DNA of 64,000 nt from Tenebrio molitor (GCF_963966145.1 NC_091047.1:11098001-11162000); one strand, 5' to 3'; counted from the first letter of the stretch, positions 1 through 12,091 are shown. Notes: generated from the letters alone by a model not told the origin. A program made the numbers and translations.

Positions 1-121
1 TTTAACCACCTGGCGCCAGGTTGCCTAGGTCGGACGCACCGACACTTTTAATAAGTCTTGCGAGACAATGGAAATTTGGTCTTTACGGTAGTAACCCAAG
101 GCATTGAGCCAACGAACTTAC

Positions 122-171
122 GTCTTTGCTAGCGATATTGCATCCGTATTGGATCTATTATATTGGCGACA
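122..171 (-). CDS. candidate 50-nt exon (secreted-protein gene)
   Basis: A minus-strand acceptor (aggtcttgttcag) and a near-consensus donor (GAC|GTAAGTTC) bracket 50 nt. Only one frame is open, reading CRQYNRSNTDAISLAK, and it ends in phase 2. That frame needs a phase-0 upstream exon, which the 1120-1151 microexon would supply. It contains an N-R-S glycosylation sequon, compatible with a secreted or extracellular product. The gene would continue past base 1 of the window. Function unknown. Confidence 0.38.
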
Positions 172-1119
172 CTGAACAAGACCTATATCTTCTTAGGTAG
201 ATTTTTCTGGGACGTGAAATTTAAAATACACATTTGTTCAAAAGTATCTTTTAAATGGAAATATATTTCTTATTTATTATTATTATTATTATTAAATGAA
301 GCTTTCCTTGTTTTCGGCGACCAGGTGCAGAAGTAAAAGTTATTAAGATATTTTACTAATTCCGCAATTTTATATTGATATCTTTATATCATTAATTCCC
401 TTGGATTAAGAATAATAACGGAAATGTGAAGAAAAAACGGCGGGAAATTCAAATGGTTTACTTTTTCAACGCCTATCCAGTCCAGGTTTTCATTTGAACG
501 CACGATACATATCTCTCGTTAATTCGCACATGTCGTTACAATTATTAATAAAAAAATCTATTTATTTATGCCATTATTTAATTATTTGTCATTAAGTTCC
601 ATGCTGTTCCATGTTTTTGTAGGTAGATCACCTACATTCAAATTCTTCACTAATTATGTTAAAGTGATGTATTTCTATAAAAATTAAGAGTAATAACTGA
701 CAGCCATCGTCTCAATTAAAGTTAAATAAAAATGCAAAAAAGATGAACATTGTTTGACTTTAATTAATTTGTTACTTAAATTTAAACATAAACGTGCAGT
801 TTCCACTTTAAGAACATGTATTTTGTACCCAAAAGAGATATTTCATTACGTTTGAAGTGGTGCAGCTGAAAGAACTTAATTGAAAAAATTCATCTTTTGT
901 TCTTGGAATTTGGAAAAGAAAGGAGTCTTCCCGGAATGAGTAATGGCGCGTTATTAGGCTAAACCTCCCTTGATCATGACTGAAATTTCAACGTGCATTT
1001 AGATAAAAATACGGCTGCAAGGGTCCAAGGCAATTTGTCTATGGTTATTGTAGGAATTAATAACGGAGATATGCAGCTGCCGTGGCGGATAAATACGAAT
1101 ATTTTTATGTATATGAGAC
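172..1119. other. intron-like AT-rich DNA with a TTA microsatellite
   Basis: This would be the intron between the candidate exons at 1120-1151 and 122-171. It holds a (TTA)n run at about 275-293 and otherwise no ORF, inverted repeat or repeat family that I can recognise. The similar stretch 1152-1657 would be the preceding intron. Confidence 0.3.
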
Positions 1120-1151
1120 CTGGGGGAGTTCCTGCTTGACACACTGCCATA
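1120..1151 (-). CDS. candidate 32-nt microexon (secreted-protein gene)
   Basis: A minus-strand acceptor (ggcctctttatctctag) precedes 32 nt that end at CAG|GTCTCA, a weak donor. Starting in phase 1, as the upstream exon requires, it reads WQCVKQELPQ after the split isoleucine codon. It ends in phase 0, exactly the phase needed by the candidate exon at 122-171. Its support is this phase fit and the good acceptor. The poor donor is the main reason for doubt. The cysteine would be the first after the signal peptide. Confidence 0.27.
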
Positions 1152-1657
1152 CTAGAGATAAAGAGGCCACTATTTAGCCTTAAATGCTGCGATATTAAAG
1201 CGCGAAGCCCCGGAAAATTGTCTGTACTTATTACTTTACCTTATTACCGGCTACTTGGAACCCCCCTTAGTCCTATTTATTTGCCGCAATAAAATTAATT
1301 AAACCAACCCGGCTTAAATTAAAAACAGTTTCAGGTTTCACTTCGCCAGCCTGCACGATGTATAGTGGTGGTTCATAAATTCTCCACTGGCTCGTTCTTT
1401 CCTTGGTAAACTTTGAATTAAATGTGTGTTACGCATGTGTCATGTCAGCTTGACTGTGGAATTTGCCGAAGAGTGTTTCGCCGATATTAGTCTTTGTCTT
1501 TCGAATTATTCCCTTGTATTTCTGAAGAACAGTCAGCTAGTCAATATTACTCGAGTGTTTGCTCACTTATGCCTTGGAATTTTTGTTGGCATCAACAAGT
1601 CTTCGGGCACCCTATACTGCCTAAAATGTTTGTTTGTCTGTTCGATTTCGTACTTAC

Positions 1658-1742
1658 TTATTTCCATTGAAGTGGCTAAAAGTATTGGGGGAATCCATAG
1701 CAGCAGGATAAGGCGCCAGTAATCGGCCAACATGGCGGCAGC
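1658..1742 (-). CDS. candidate first coding exon with signal peptide
   Basis: On the minus strand a pyrimidine-rich acceptor (tttctttttatttgcag) is followed by GCTGCCGCC and then ATG at 1733-1731, a strong animal start context. The frame reads MLADYWRLILLLWIPPILLA, then TSMEI, and is cut by a good donor, AA|GTAAGT, after 1658. The N-terminus has a short polar head, a hydrophobic core of about 15 residues and an A-T-S cleavage-like region, so it looks like a secretory signal peptide. The coding part is 76 nt, ending in phase 1. The frame is also open upstream of the ATG to the acceptor (AAA), so an internal exon cannot be excluded. The next exons appear to lie at 1120-1151 and 122-171. The family is not recognised. 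Confidence 0.5.
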
Positions 1743-2069
1743 CTGCAAATAAAAAGAAATATGTAGAAATCGTTTTTAACTACCTATTAGGTAATACAAC
1801 TGAAATAACTTGTCATCTCTTATTATCAGATGCTATTCAAGCCCTAATTCCTTTTGTAAAATAACTACTGAATAAAAGAAACTCATTCCAAAATACCGAT
1901 TAAAAATTTAATGGAATAATTTCTATACGTTTTTATGTATCTACTAAAGATTTATTATTTTTGTTATGATGCTATAATGGTCTTTAATAATAAAAACATG
2001 AAAGCAGATTAAAAACTAGCGTCACATTGTCGTGGTTGCTTAGATTGACAAAGGCTTGTAATAATAATA

Positions 2070-2293
2070 ATATTCAAATTTTAACGCAAAATTAGTTTTT
2101 ACTTCAACAACGGAGAATAGACAGGTTGCCTGTTTGGCCGAGTTTCGGGAAAAATTTCCAAATTTAAATTGAAACAGGTATATGCAACCAAAAATACTTC
2201 GATGCATTCCGGAGCACCTGAACGTCTAGATTTGGACATACGTCCAAACTCTCACAGACTTCTTTGATCTAAATAATTGTTGATCGCACGTTA
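2070..2293 (+). mobile_element. family B inverted-repeat element, truncated copy 1
   Basis: The right part matches copy 2 at 3909-4267: it shares aattttaacgcaaaa, tgttgcctgttt-like, gcaaccaraaatacttc and the end ttgttgatcgcac. It lacks the left terminal repeat and has an internal deletion of about 40 bp relative to copy 2. It ends in TA at 2292-2293. Non-coding. Confidence 0.7.
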
Positions 2294-3560
2294 TCAACGT
2301 TAGTGCAGTGTTTGTTTGTAATCAATTTACATAAAATTTAGGGAGAAAAAATAATGTGTTCCAATTTTTTTTAATAGATTGTACTGGAGATATTATGTAT
2401 CCTAAAAAAGGTTTCCTTCAAAAAATCAACAACCTTTTGTTTTATTTCCCTTTTAAAGCGGAAACAACCTGGAGAAAGAGTTATTTATTTTTATAATTAA
2501 AGTGGGTATGTAGATTTTATAGCGAGACTTGAACGAGGTAACAGTAAGCTTGTATTTCATCAGAAAACCTTTTCAAGACACACAATGAAAATTGTTTTGT
2601 CCTTTTATCTTTTAATAATTAAATACGTTGCGTTTGTAGCTTACTGTTTACTTGAAACACAGGTAATTATGGTTAGTAGGTATGCATCAAGTTACCAACA
2701 ACTCAACATTTTTTTTTAATGAAATTAAATTACAATACACTACAATCCACAACAACTGGTGATTTAGGTAGTACAAATACTAAGTAGAGTGTTGTAAGTA
2801 CATTTTCTCGTATCTAGGTTAAAATATTCCACTGTTAGAAATAATTTTATATTCATAAATAAAATGAACTTCGTATTTAAAAACACTGAATCATCGCTAT
2901 GAATCTGTCTTGAAGTTTTGGAGCTGTTTTGGAGGGTGGAGCTTCATCATAAATATTTTGTTCTTGGGTAATAAATAATAAAATGTAACTACACATAACA
3001 CACACTGAGTTTAGCAAAGATGTAAATTAATTGAACTGAATGGGTAGAGTTTTACGAGTTATTATGGAAAAAGAGAAAAATAAGCTAAACATGTTATTAG
3101 GTATTAGTAAGGTTGAGATTTTTTTAAATCATACTTGTTACTTGTTCCAGTTTACGTAGAAATATTAATTCAGACATAACAGTGATGAGAATGTTGCTCC
3201 TGTAGCAAGAATATGAATGCCTACTGAGCCGCCACTTGCGGTTTTTCACCTCAAGAGGAACAGCTGACGAGGGTCTAACTTTCTGAAAGCTATTTACACT
3301 AAATACCAACTCCGTTATGATTATGAGGGTTCTCTTGGCCAAAAATTGCTTTACTGAACAACTATTGTTTGTTACATTGCAACGATTTTGAAACAACCAA
3401 GTGTTGTTCCCAAAAAGGAACAAAATGGTGGAGGCGCCGGGCTAGACTTTCATTGCAGGTTCGCTTCCGACGTTGCTTTAAAAAAATTAAAACCTAAACA
3501 ACTAAATTAGTTAGAATCTTAAATGAAAAAAGCAATGTTGCGTTCAATTAAAATATAACC

Positions 3561-3775
3561 TGGAAGAAAGTTTTGCAAAAAATGTTGTTTCGGAAACATT
3601 CTTTTGTACTGATTGTGGTTTTAGTAGGTAATAAAAGCAGTACAGCATATAAGTTGAGACTGGAATAAACTTCTGCGTGAAATGTCATCTCTCATAAGTG
3701 AAATTCTCTTGTGTACTGGTTATAGCTTTGGTAGTAAAAGCTGCACAACATTATAATAGTATACTATGTAAAGAA
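3561..3775. repeat. diverged tandem duplication (about 100 bp period)
   Basis: Two consecutive blocks share the order tggaagaaa..ttttgc / tggaataaacttctgc, then cattcttttgtactg / attctcttgtgtactg, then ttttagtagg..aaaagcagtac / tttggtag.aaaagctgcac. The copies are clearly diverged and non-coding. Confidence 0.45.
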
Positions 3776-3908
3776 TTAATTAGAAACATCAAACACAACT
3801 TCGTACAGGATGTAACCGGAATTAAACATTTTACAAAATGTTTTTAACGTTGTCCGCGCCGATAATTTATTATAAGTTATTACGATCAGCGCAGACTACG
3901 GTTTTTAA

Positions 3909-4267
3909 TATGGTGTGATCAACAATTACTTAGATAAGGGTCGGCTATGACTTTGACAGTGTCAGATTTTTCGTATCTTGCTAACTCAGCTAATAAACGT
4001 CAAACAACTATCACTATGAATCCAATTTTAACGCAAAAATGTCTTTTACTTCAGAACATAAAAGATTCATCTTACTTTAGTAATGATGTTTTCAATAACG
4101 AAGAATAGACATACAGCGCTGTTGCCTGTTTAGCCAAGTTTCGACAAAAATTTAAATTTAAATTGAAATAGGTATAGGCAACCAGAAATACTTCCACGCA
4201 TTCCAGAATCTGTCGAGATATGCCAAAAAAGCCTTCTTTGATCTAGATTATTGTTGATCGCACGGTA
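3909..4267 (+). mobile_element. family B inverted-repeat element (MITE), full-length copy 2
   Basis: A 359-bp element bounded by TA on both sides. The left end GTGTGATCAACAATTACTT and the inverted right end carrying GATCGCAC mirror each other over about 25 bp. A reverse-oriented full copy lies at 23590-23950 and a truncated one at 2070-2293. There is no coding capacity. TA flanks and short terminal repeats fit a MITE mobilised by Tc1/mariner-type transposases (inference). Confidence 0.8.
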
Positions 4268-6812
4268 GTTTTAAAATGCCTCAAAGAATTAGTCTCTTAA
4301 AACAAAATGTTTTTTGAAAGCTGTACAACAATGAAGTTTATTCGATTTCATGAAAAATAAAATAGAAATGTGTCGCGGCTTTTCTAAGAATCTCGTAGAT
4401 TTCTGTGCTATTTCGTGACAAGAAATGAGTCATCTATATTTCATTGTTTCTGACTAGAAATGATCCTGCAGGTTATAATTTTTTCACAGAACGATTTATT
4501 ACACTTACAACGCCTACACCTAAACGTTAGCAATGTTTTTGCCTAAAGTACTACCCACTCCTGCGTCGAAGAGCTATCATAATGTACGCAGACTTCTTCG
4601 AATACTTCACCCCAACGATCTATTTTTAGAAGAAAAGGAAATGGTGTTTTAGGGATTCATTTAATTACAGAGCCGACTTCTGAACTCGTTTGTTTTGAAG
4701 TAAGAGTTATAAATTCTTTTGAGTTGAGATTTTTTCTGCATAAGTAGTGCGTTGTAAAATAAATCCTGATATCTGGTTTATGGCATTTTTTATTCAGTTT
4801 TTATGACCATCGAAAATCTCCACCCAGTCGACAGTCACATACGGTAAATCTTGATGTTGCGCAAAGTAGATGCTACCGAAATCATCATGCGGTATAAATT
4901 CGTTACCGTCAACTGGAAATAACGGTGCCATAATATATTAGCAAGCCAACACGTAATTATTTATCAAGTATTATTATGAACGAGGTCCTGCAGTTATGTC
5001 CATTTGTTGAAGGAAAGCGGGATGGAAAGGTGATAAATGGTCATTGTCAATTTGAACATTTGATGAATGATTATACATATTAATGGCTTAATAAACAAAC
5101 AAGCGTATTTAAATCCCACAGAGACAGTTCAAATTTACTTTATTCCGTCGATAATTATGTACATATATTTATTTGAGCTGGAGGAGTGCGGCAAAACACC
5201 ACATCCGTTTGAATATCGGAACAATAAACGAAAATTGTGTTTTTAATAAAAAATGATGACACTACGGCAAAGCCGTACGTGACGAACTTTCTTTTTATTT
5301 CTTTATTCGAGCCGAAGCTTTGTCGCGCCTGTACAAACAATTCAGATTTGAAGAGTGTAATTTCAGTAGCGTTGCGTCAGGAACGCATATTTGTTCAGCG
5401 GTTATGAATGAAAATTTCTAGGAAACCGCGTTCAGAACCGTTCGTTAAATTCTAAAATAACGGCGAGTTTTGTGGCGTCGACTATTCTTGATAATGAAAC
5501 GAATATTGAATCATATCCTATGCATTATGCATCAATATCTTCCATTATCCCGGCGGCGGCGCATCGAAAACAAATAGATGAATCGAAAACTGCCTAATGG
5601 CCCCGCGCCATTACGGTTCGGCCGTTTTTGAGCGCTGGACGTGACCGTAATAGAGATAATTGCGATTAGAATTGGCATTAACGGTCCAGGTACTATTTTA
5701 TCGGCTGTCTCATGTCACATCAACCGAGACAGAGATGGAAGTACCGAACCAGATACATAATGCATAAAGCAATCGGACCAATAGAGCGTAAACTGATATG
5801 CAGATGGGCTGCTAGGTTCTCGATAAAAATGACCTGTTTCGTTACCTAGCTTAACTAGCGTGAATTTGGCTTTAGTTTGCACTTTAGACTCCAATCAATA
5901 TCTTTACATTTTTTCAGCTGCTTGATAAATTATTCATTCTCTGATACTGGCTCCCCGTATACGTATTGTAAAGGTAGGAACAGGAGCTATAAAAAATAAT
6001 TTGATAAGACGAGGGCTCGCTCCAACGGCGCTTTCGACTTAATCCATTTAATAGCTTAGCGACTCCGAAACTGTCGAAAATCTGCGTGACTTTAATTCCT
6101 ATTTGACTGTAACTCTTCTTGTCCATTAGCTGCTAATCTCGTTTGGTGGTAAATGTGCAAAAAAAATTCAAACATGCCACGAAATTTTTTTTTAATGTAA
6201 TTTGGAACACAAACGGTAATGTGTGGTTGTTTGCCCTGTCTTTTTTATGTCTCCGATAATTTGAAAGTGATATCTTGGGGCGATTTTCTGGAAGACTTTG
6301 AACCAAAATTGAAATTGCTTTTCTTGAGATTGGAATGGCTTGACACGTGACCCAGTTTAGGTGAGCAAAGTCACTAAATCAACATTTAGCGTAGTATTTA
6401 GATTGCATCGCATAATTTAAACGTTATTGCTCTACAGTTGCGACAATATTTTGTAGGTGGAATTTCAATGGAAAGTCTTTTCCTTGTAGTGAAACAAGAC
6501 GTTGATTATTATTAATGTTTTTCGATGGATTAAATTTAATTTGCCGCTGTGGCTAGTTTGATTTGCTGCGTGATTAACTGTTAAAAGTTAATTAACTAAA
6601 TTCAATGTCACTTCATAGTTAGTGTTTTCCATTTTAATTGATTTTCCTCATTTACAGTAATAGTAATACTCCAGGTATTAATCACAGGATAAAATATTTA
6701 TACTTTTTGCGTTCATGGGTGAATTTTATTGAATTTCAGAATTAAAAACTTTAAACATGCATTCAGTTTTTTCCTTAAATATGTGTGAATTAAAAAAACA
6801 GTGTGACATGGG
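4268..6812. other. unannotated AT-rich stretch
   Basis: No recognisable gene, RNA or transposon. A GC-richer patch lies at about 5460-5700 (CG-rich codon-like runs, no convincing exon). The short ORFs at 5155-5340 and 5914-6126 on the minus strand resemble nothing known. Confidence 0.3.
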
Positions 6813-7026
6813 TACAGTTGGTTAAAAAAACGGGAACTGTCAGAATAAAATTGACACATTTTTACAATTTTCTCATAGTGTGAAACCTTCTTAGGTTAAA
6901 ATTCAATGAAATTTGTAAAATTTATTTGATAGGAATTGTCAAATAGACAATTAATTGACAAAGGGGCAAATCCAAATTTACATTAGGAAAATTTTCATTT
7001 CCTATTTTTTTTTGCAACCAACTGTA
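6813..7026. mobile_element. TA-flanked inverted-repeat element (TACAGTTGGTT ends)
   Basis: The left end TACAGTTGGTTAAAAAAA and the inverted right end TACAGTTGGTTGCAAAAAA bound a 214-bp non-coding segment. The TA at each tip fits a Tc1/mariner-type target duplication. Only one copy is seen in the window. Confidence 0.65.
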
Positions 7027-7119
7027 CATTTAACGACATTTACATTTGGTAGCAATACTTTTAAAATTTGATTCAAATTGAACCGTAAAGAAAAATACAT
7101 TATTAAATAAAAAAAATTA

Positions 7120-7596
7120 CATTAACAACAAATTAAAACAACCTGAATCGTCCTAAAAGCATTTTTTACTACTACCGTCGAATAATGAATCTCTACTGAA
7201 AGAATTCAATGCTGATGATTATTTTTATTAAAAAATTAAAATCGATTGGTGAAAAACTGGGAGTAATTGATGGAGTAGAATCGAAGCTTAAAGAACTAGA
7301 TCTAGTAAATCGAATTTCAAATAATGTGTCAAATATAAATAACAAAGTCAATTTAAATATCATTCTCAACGAAATCAGGTCGCCAAGTTTCAAAAAATTA
7401 TTGAAAGAAGAGGATGAACCCATGTCAAAGAATTGGACGTCACCTTCGACTCTGAGCTGTCAAAGCAAGACTACCCGGTGATGAACGAAGCGAAAATCGA
7501 ATGATGAAAGAACTAAGGAAGATTGCTAAAGAAAAGAATATCAAAGGTTATTCAAAAATGAACAAGTCCAGAACAAAGAATTCGAGACAAAAATGA
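7120..7596 (+). pseudogene. decayed coding remnant with coiled-coil and SAP/Rho-N-like motif
   Basis: Three overlapping frames each hold protein-like text in series. First, 7209-7481 is a lysine/leucine-rich, probably coiled-coil segment (KKLKSIGEKLGVIDGVESKL onward to SFKKLLKEEDEP). Second, another frame from about 7425 reads KELDVTFDSELSKQDYPVMN. Third, 7501-7596 reads MKELRKIAKEKNIKGYSKMN. The last resembles the helix-loop-helix SAP / Rho N-terminal nucleic-acid-binding fold (LRxIAKExxIKGYSKMxK). Frame jumps imply an old gene or transposon ORF broken by indels. The source could be a large DNA transposon, a retroelement ORF1 or a host gene, and I cannot decide. Confidence 0.4.
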
Positions 7597-9429
7597 CGAA
7601 CAGTTTTTGCATTCGAAGATATTATGTAATTATTTTGCAGTTTTCAGGTAAAATTCAAATAATAGAAACAAAATATGAATATACTAAAAAATATGGTAAA
7701 CGTAAAGTTTACTATAAAATGATATTATTCAAAGATAAAAAAATCGACTGAACCTTGTTTTTTATTTCTTTTTTATTTTGTTATAGAAATTCATCACAAA
7801 TATTGATTTCGTCCTGGAATAATGAAATCACTTTAATTTGGTATTGATCTTCATGTCGAATAAATACTCTACCCTTATGGTAAACGGATAATAATGCTTG
7901 TTTTGGTAAATTGTGAACTGTAAATATTTTTGTTTTATATTAGCAATTAGCAACTACATCGTAAATGCTTTCAGCAGATTCCTTAAAAATATCTGCTTAA
8001 CAAAATTTAACTGCCTAAATTTGTATTAGCTTAGATATAATTATTGCATACAAAGTAACTATATTCAATTGTTTAGGTCGTGTTTGAGGAGTAAAAAAGA
8101 CTAATTGTTAGTTGCGTAAATAGATATAAAAACTAAATGTCATTTCAGAATTCTCATTAATTAATATTAAATAATCTGATGAATATTATAAAGGAGTTTT
8201 CGTGTTTGTATAACCTAAATTATACCGTAATGATTTACGATAAAATAAACTTGGTGGTGAAAATATCATATTGCTGAATATTTAAATGGAAATATGAAAT
8301 TTGCGTTTTTTGGTTCCCACGTGAAAAAGTTTATACAACTTTTTCTAAATGTAAATAATATTGATGTGAATTCGCGGTAAAACAATAACTTAACAAAGTT
8401 AGGAGAACATAATCTTGTTACTATTCAGCACAAAACTTCTTGAAAAGTAATGCATGTGTGGATTTTTTGCTGTCAATAAAGTGGAAACTTTTCCGAGCTG
8501 TAGGAATCCGGATTTTGGTGAAAACTTTTATTTTGATGGAGATTTGTTAATGGCACACCTTTCACCGTCAATGCTACTTCAGATATTTTATAAATATAAA
8601 AATTCATCACTAGTTTCTAACATTTATTGATTTGTTCACTGAAAAAATAATAAACAACTTTTATATTCGCAACATTAATCCATCTAAATATTTGTGAATA
8701 AAACCTTGCAACAATATATTTCATCTTTTCTCTTTCCTGTTTTCCAATTTTCTCAACAAAGGGATCAGACGCTGCAGATTTGTGTAGATACGGACTATTA
8801 TGTATTTATTCAGTCATAGAACAAAGAAAATTTCTACATTTTCCACATAATTTATATGTTACTTCATTCTTATTTTCCTTCCTTTTTTTCTGAAAAGTTA
8901 CTTACAGCGTAGGTCCCAGTCAAAAGAAACATTTTTCTGCTTTTGTCATTCAAATAGGCAATAACGTCAATGCAATTGCTTGATAAACGCTCAAACTCAT
9001 TATCGTTAACGTCGTTTTAGTAATTTGATTCAATTAATTTAAGGAAATTTGTTAGACTTAACATTGATTGGTAACAACAAACTGATGACTATAGTTTGCC
9101 GTTTATTAACTACCATTGAAAGAGGTTACAATCTTAAAGGCAAGCGTTGATAAAATTACACATAAAGCGTGGGTGTTGAATGAGCTTTTCTACTTGCGTC
9201 ATTGAATAAAGTTGAATAAAGTGTCTGAAGATTTTTGTAGAATTCGTTATCATTTTAGTGTTTATAAAAATTTGGATTTTAATATTGATAACAGCTATAA
9301 ACAAGCTTTGTACATTGGGAGGGAGCTTTTGAATAACTAAAAGTAATGACAAATATACATTTCGTTTACAATATTGTTACAAAAAAAATCAGTAGGTATA
9401 TTAGACAAGAGAAAAAGAATGTTTAAAAG
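7597..9429. other. unannotated AT-rich stretch
   Basis: Nothing recognised. The sequence is strongly AT-rich with short homopolymers and lacks paired terminal repeats. Confidence 0.3.
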
Positions 9430-9660
9430 ATATTTAGCATAAAGAAAGGTTAAGAGTGTTTGAAGGTTTAGTGCAAAGCAGGCTGATGTACTGGGCGGAG
9501 ATGCGGAAATGGAGAGCAAGAAAATTTGGAGGCGGAATAAAGGAAGTATTATGGATAGACGTTGGGATTGGATAGAGGAACGTCTGGGCATAAATGATTT
9601 AAATAATGAATGGGGCCTGGAATATTATGAAAAAGTTAGAGCTGAATTGGAGAATTAGTA
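9430..9660 (+). pseudogene. LINE-like reverse transcriptase C-terminal remnant
   Basis: Plus-strand text VFEGLVQSRLMYWAEMRKWR is very like the C-terminal end of non-LTR retrotransposon reverse transcriptases, where a 'F..L..S.L.YGAEiWGW' motif closes the domain. It is followed in frame by IKEVLWIDVGIG and a stop. A second frame then reads MDRRWDWIEERLGINDLNNE and on to a natural stop at about 9657, like the acidic, charged tail of such ORFs. The frame change marks decay. No 5' part or poly-A tail is evident. The exact LINE clade cannot be named. Confidence 0.45.
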
Positions 9661-9917
9661 AATAAAGTGAAGATGGGAATAAAAATGTATAAGGTTTTTT
9701 AATGATACATACACTGTTTTTCTTTTGGTTTTCGTCTTTTGTCAATTGTATTTCACTATTTCTCAAAACCAAAAGAACAACACTGTATTATTAATATTTG
9801 CCTAAGTTTAAAGTGTAATAGAAATAGTACATTCAAGAGGATGAAAATTGTAACACGAGCCGTGGGCGAGTGGTGGAATCATCCGAGTGAATAATAGCTA
9901 TTTACGCGAGTTGAAAA

Positions 9918-10014
9918 CTATACTTTCTCCACGACTATACCTAGAAAAAATCATTCTTTCATTGAATATCCAACAAGATTCATTCTTTATTGGTCGTGGA
10001 GAAAAGAAAGTATT
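9918..10014. repeat. imperfect inverted repeat
   Basis: Arms atactttctccacgac and gtcgtggagaaaagaaagta face each other across about 55 bp. The sequence just left of it is rich in CGAG motifs (9856-9910), like the other small foldbacks in this window. Confidence 0.4.
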
Positions 10015-10742
10015 GTCCAGATGTTAGACATTTTAATTGGAATATCGCGGTGGGCTTCTTTGCAAAGCTTCCAACAAGCTTTTACACGAAACGATAATAA
10101 TGTGTAGGTGTAAAGAAATAAAAGAAAGAATAATATTACGAATTAATTATTGAATATCATGGAATGAGAAAAAAAATCTGTAATCTTATTCAAACTGTTT
10201 TGAAGTCATATTTTCAATTTATATGTAATTTAAAAATCTGGATTTAATTGAAGAAAATGAAGGGCAACAAATTGATATTATGAGCATTGTTTATTTGTTT
10301 TAATTAAGCGCTACATGTCAGAACATGTCAACTTATAAAACAGCACTGGTAATTCTGGTGATAAAATCTAGAAAATATTTAAATACATGAATGTATTTAC
10401 TGCAGGAAAATTTTGTGGCCTAAAAGTAGAATACAAATTGACGTTGTGCTTTTGCTTTATATGTAGTTTCTAAATAGTCATAAATAAAGAATATCTTGAA
10501 AATCTGAGTTCCTAATTGCCAAGACGTGACTGCCAAAACATTGTTGTTGTTGAAAGAACCGGTGTTGGAAACAATAACCCAAGATTAGAGGATCAATCTC
10601 GCCAATTATTATTAAACGAGGTAATGTTAGCAGTAACGGCAACACTCTGCAGAGTGATGTCGATGATGGCGTGACAAGTTTCACCAATGCAATGTCGTGT
10701 ACTACGTAAACATAGATCTATTTCAGCGATTGGTCACGTTAC
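10015..10742. other. unannotated stretch
   Basis: No recognised feature. The minus ORF at 10478-10687 resembles no family. Confidence 0.25.
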
Positions 10743-10802
10743 TTGGGCTTGCTTTAACTTATCTAAGAAAGTTTCTGGTTCCGGAGCTAATAAGCGAATG
10801 CA
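10743..10802 (-). CDS. weak candidate 60-nt exon
   Basis: On the minus strand a pyrimidine-rich acceptor (gaggtttctccttcag) precedes a 20-codon open frame, CIRLLAPEPETFLDKLKQAQ, ended by CAA|GTAACG, a mediocre donor. It would start and end in phase 0. However, the plus strand of the same block, after an acceptor-like atctatttcag at 10723, is also open for 38 codons, so the strand is ambiguous. Unrecognised either way. Confidence 0.2.
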
Positions 10803-11878
10803 CTGAAGGAGAAACCTCGTGGAGTGTAACATTTCGCCAATTTTTATAACCCATCACGGACCGGAAAGAAGAAAATGTCGGTTTGGTCGACAGATAAAGG
10901 CAACATAATAGACGAAATTTAATATCCGAAATAAATCCGATTATAGTCAGGCCAGTAATCGTAAGCTGGTCGTGACTTTCTTCATTGCCCTGGGATCAAA
11001 CATTCATGATATATACTGCAATAAAAGCGACTTTCGCGAAATAAACAACCTGAACATGATTCACTTTTTGAAGGACTTAAATAAACAGCTTGTAGTTGCA
11101 GTTGTAACTCATCCGTTATCACCGAACAAATCGATATAGCGCAATATCCAACGCTCGTTTTCCTGGAATTTGGGCGAATTAGAAGGAGCGAAAATTATTC
11201 TATCCGTTCGTGGACAAACGACTGACATATTTCACGCCGGGGTAATGTGGGTGGGCGACACATCACGAAATGACTGATTAGGAACTAAATTATTTAACTG
11301 GAAATATGTTCCTTGAATGGTGGACAAAACTGGAAGCGAAAGCGTGAATTCCGGAATAATTTATTAAACGTGAATTTTTATGTAAATGATCTCTTTTGCC
11401 GGATATTCTGCACTTAATTGTTCCAACTTTATGCGATCAAGGTGAAAATGTTCGTTTCGTGGATTTATTAACGAAATTTTATGTCAAGAAATTATTTTGC
11501 TTATTTATGGCCGCCCACGGTTCTATTACTTTTGCGAACTAAGTTCTGAAAAAGTCGACGTGGGTGGTTCTACCGAAACGAGACCAACATAAAGGCTGAC
11601 TCAGATGTTTTTAGAAAAACAGATTATATCAAAGTATAATGTCTTAATGATTTATAAATTTTTTTCACTACTAGTCTTAGAAGGCGTCATTATTGACTCT
11701 CGAACTGAACCCAGAAGTAGAATTTCTCTGCTACTAGTTAATAATGGTTAATTATTAACCAGTGGTTAATAATGAACAGCCGTCACCTAGCAACGAAAGA
11801 TTTTCTTTGATTTCCTTGGTTTAAAGCATATTTCCTATAGGTTACTTTGTATTGACGTACATTTTATAAAACATTATA
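10803..11878. other. unannotated stretch
   Basis: Nothing recognised apart from a small self-complementary patch of GGTTAAT/ATTAACC units at 11737-11775. Confidence 0.3.
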
Positions 11879-12091
11879 TACAAGGGTGTATTTTTAAAAT
11901 GTGCCGAAATTTTACCTACGAGGTTGTAGGACAACGTAGAAAACTAAAAGCAATTAAAAAAAATTGTAGCTCAAAAAATAAATGTCATTTTATTTTTTGA
12001 CATAGAAATTTTTAAATATTTTTTCCGAGTTCTACATGAAGCCAGTAGCTCGTGATTAAAATATCTGCACAACTTTCAAAATCACCCTGTA
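11879..12091. mobile_element. small TA-flanked element (TACA(A)GGGTG ends)
   Basis: The left end TACAAGGGTGTATTTTTAAA and the inverted right end TACAGGGTGATTTTGAAAG bound 213 bp. The TACAGGGTG terminus is a common one among insect mariner-like MITEs. The terminal repeats are short and diverged, so the pairing is tentative. Confidence 0.45.
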
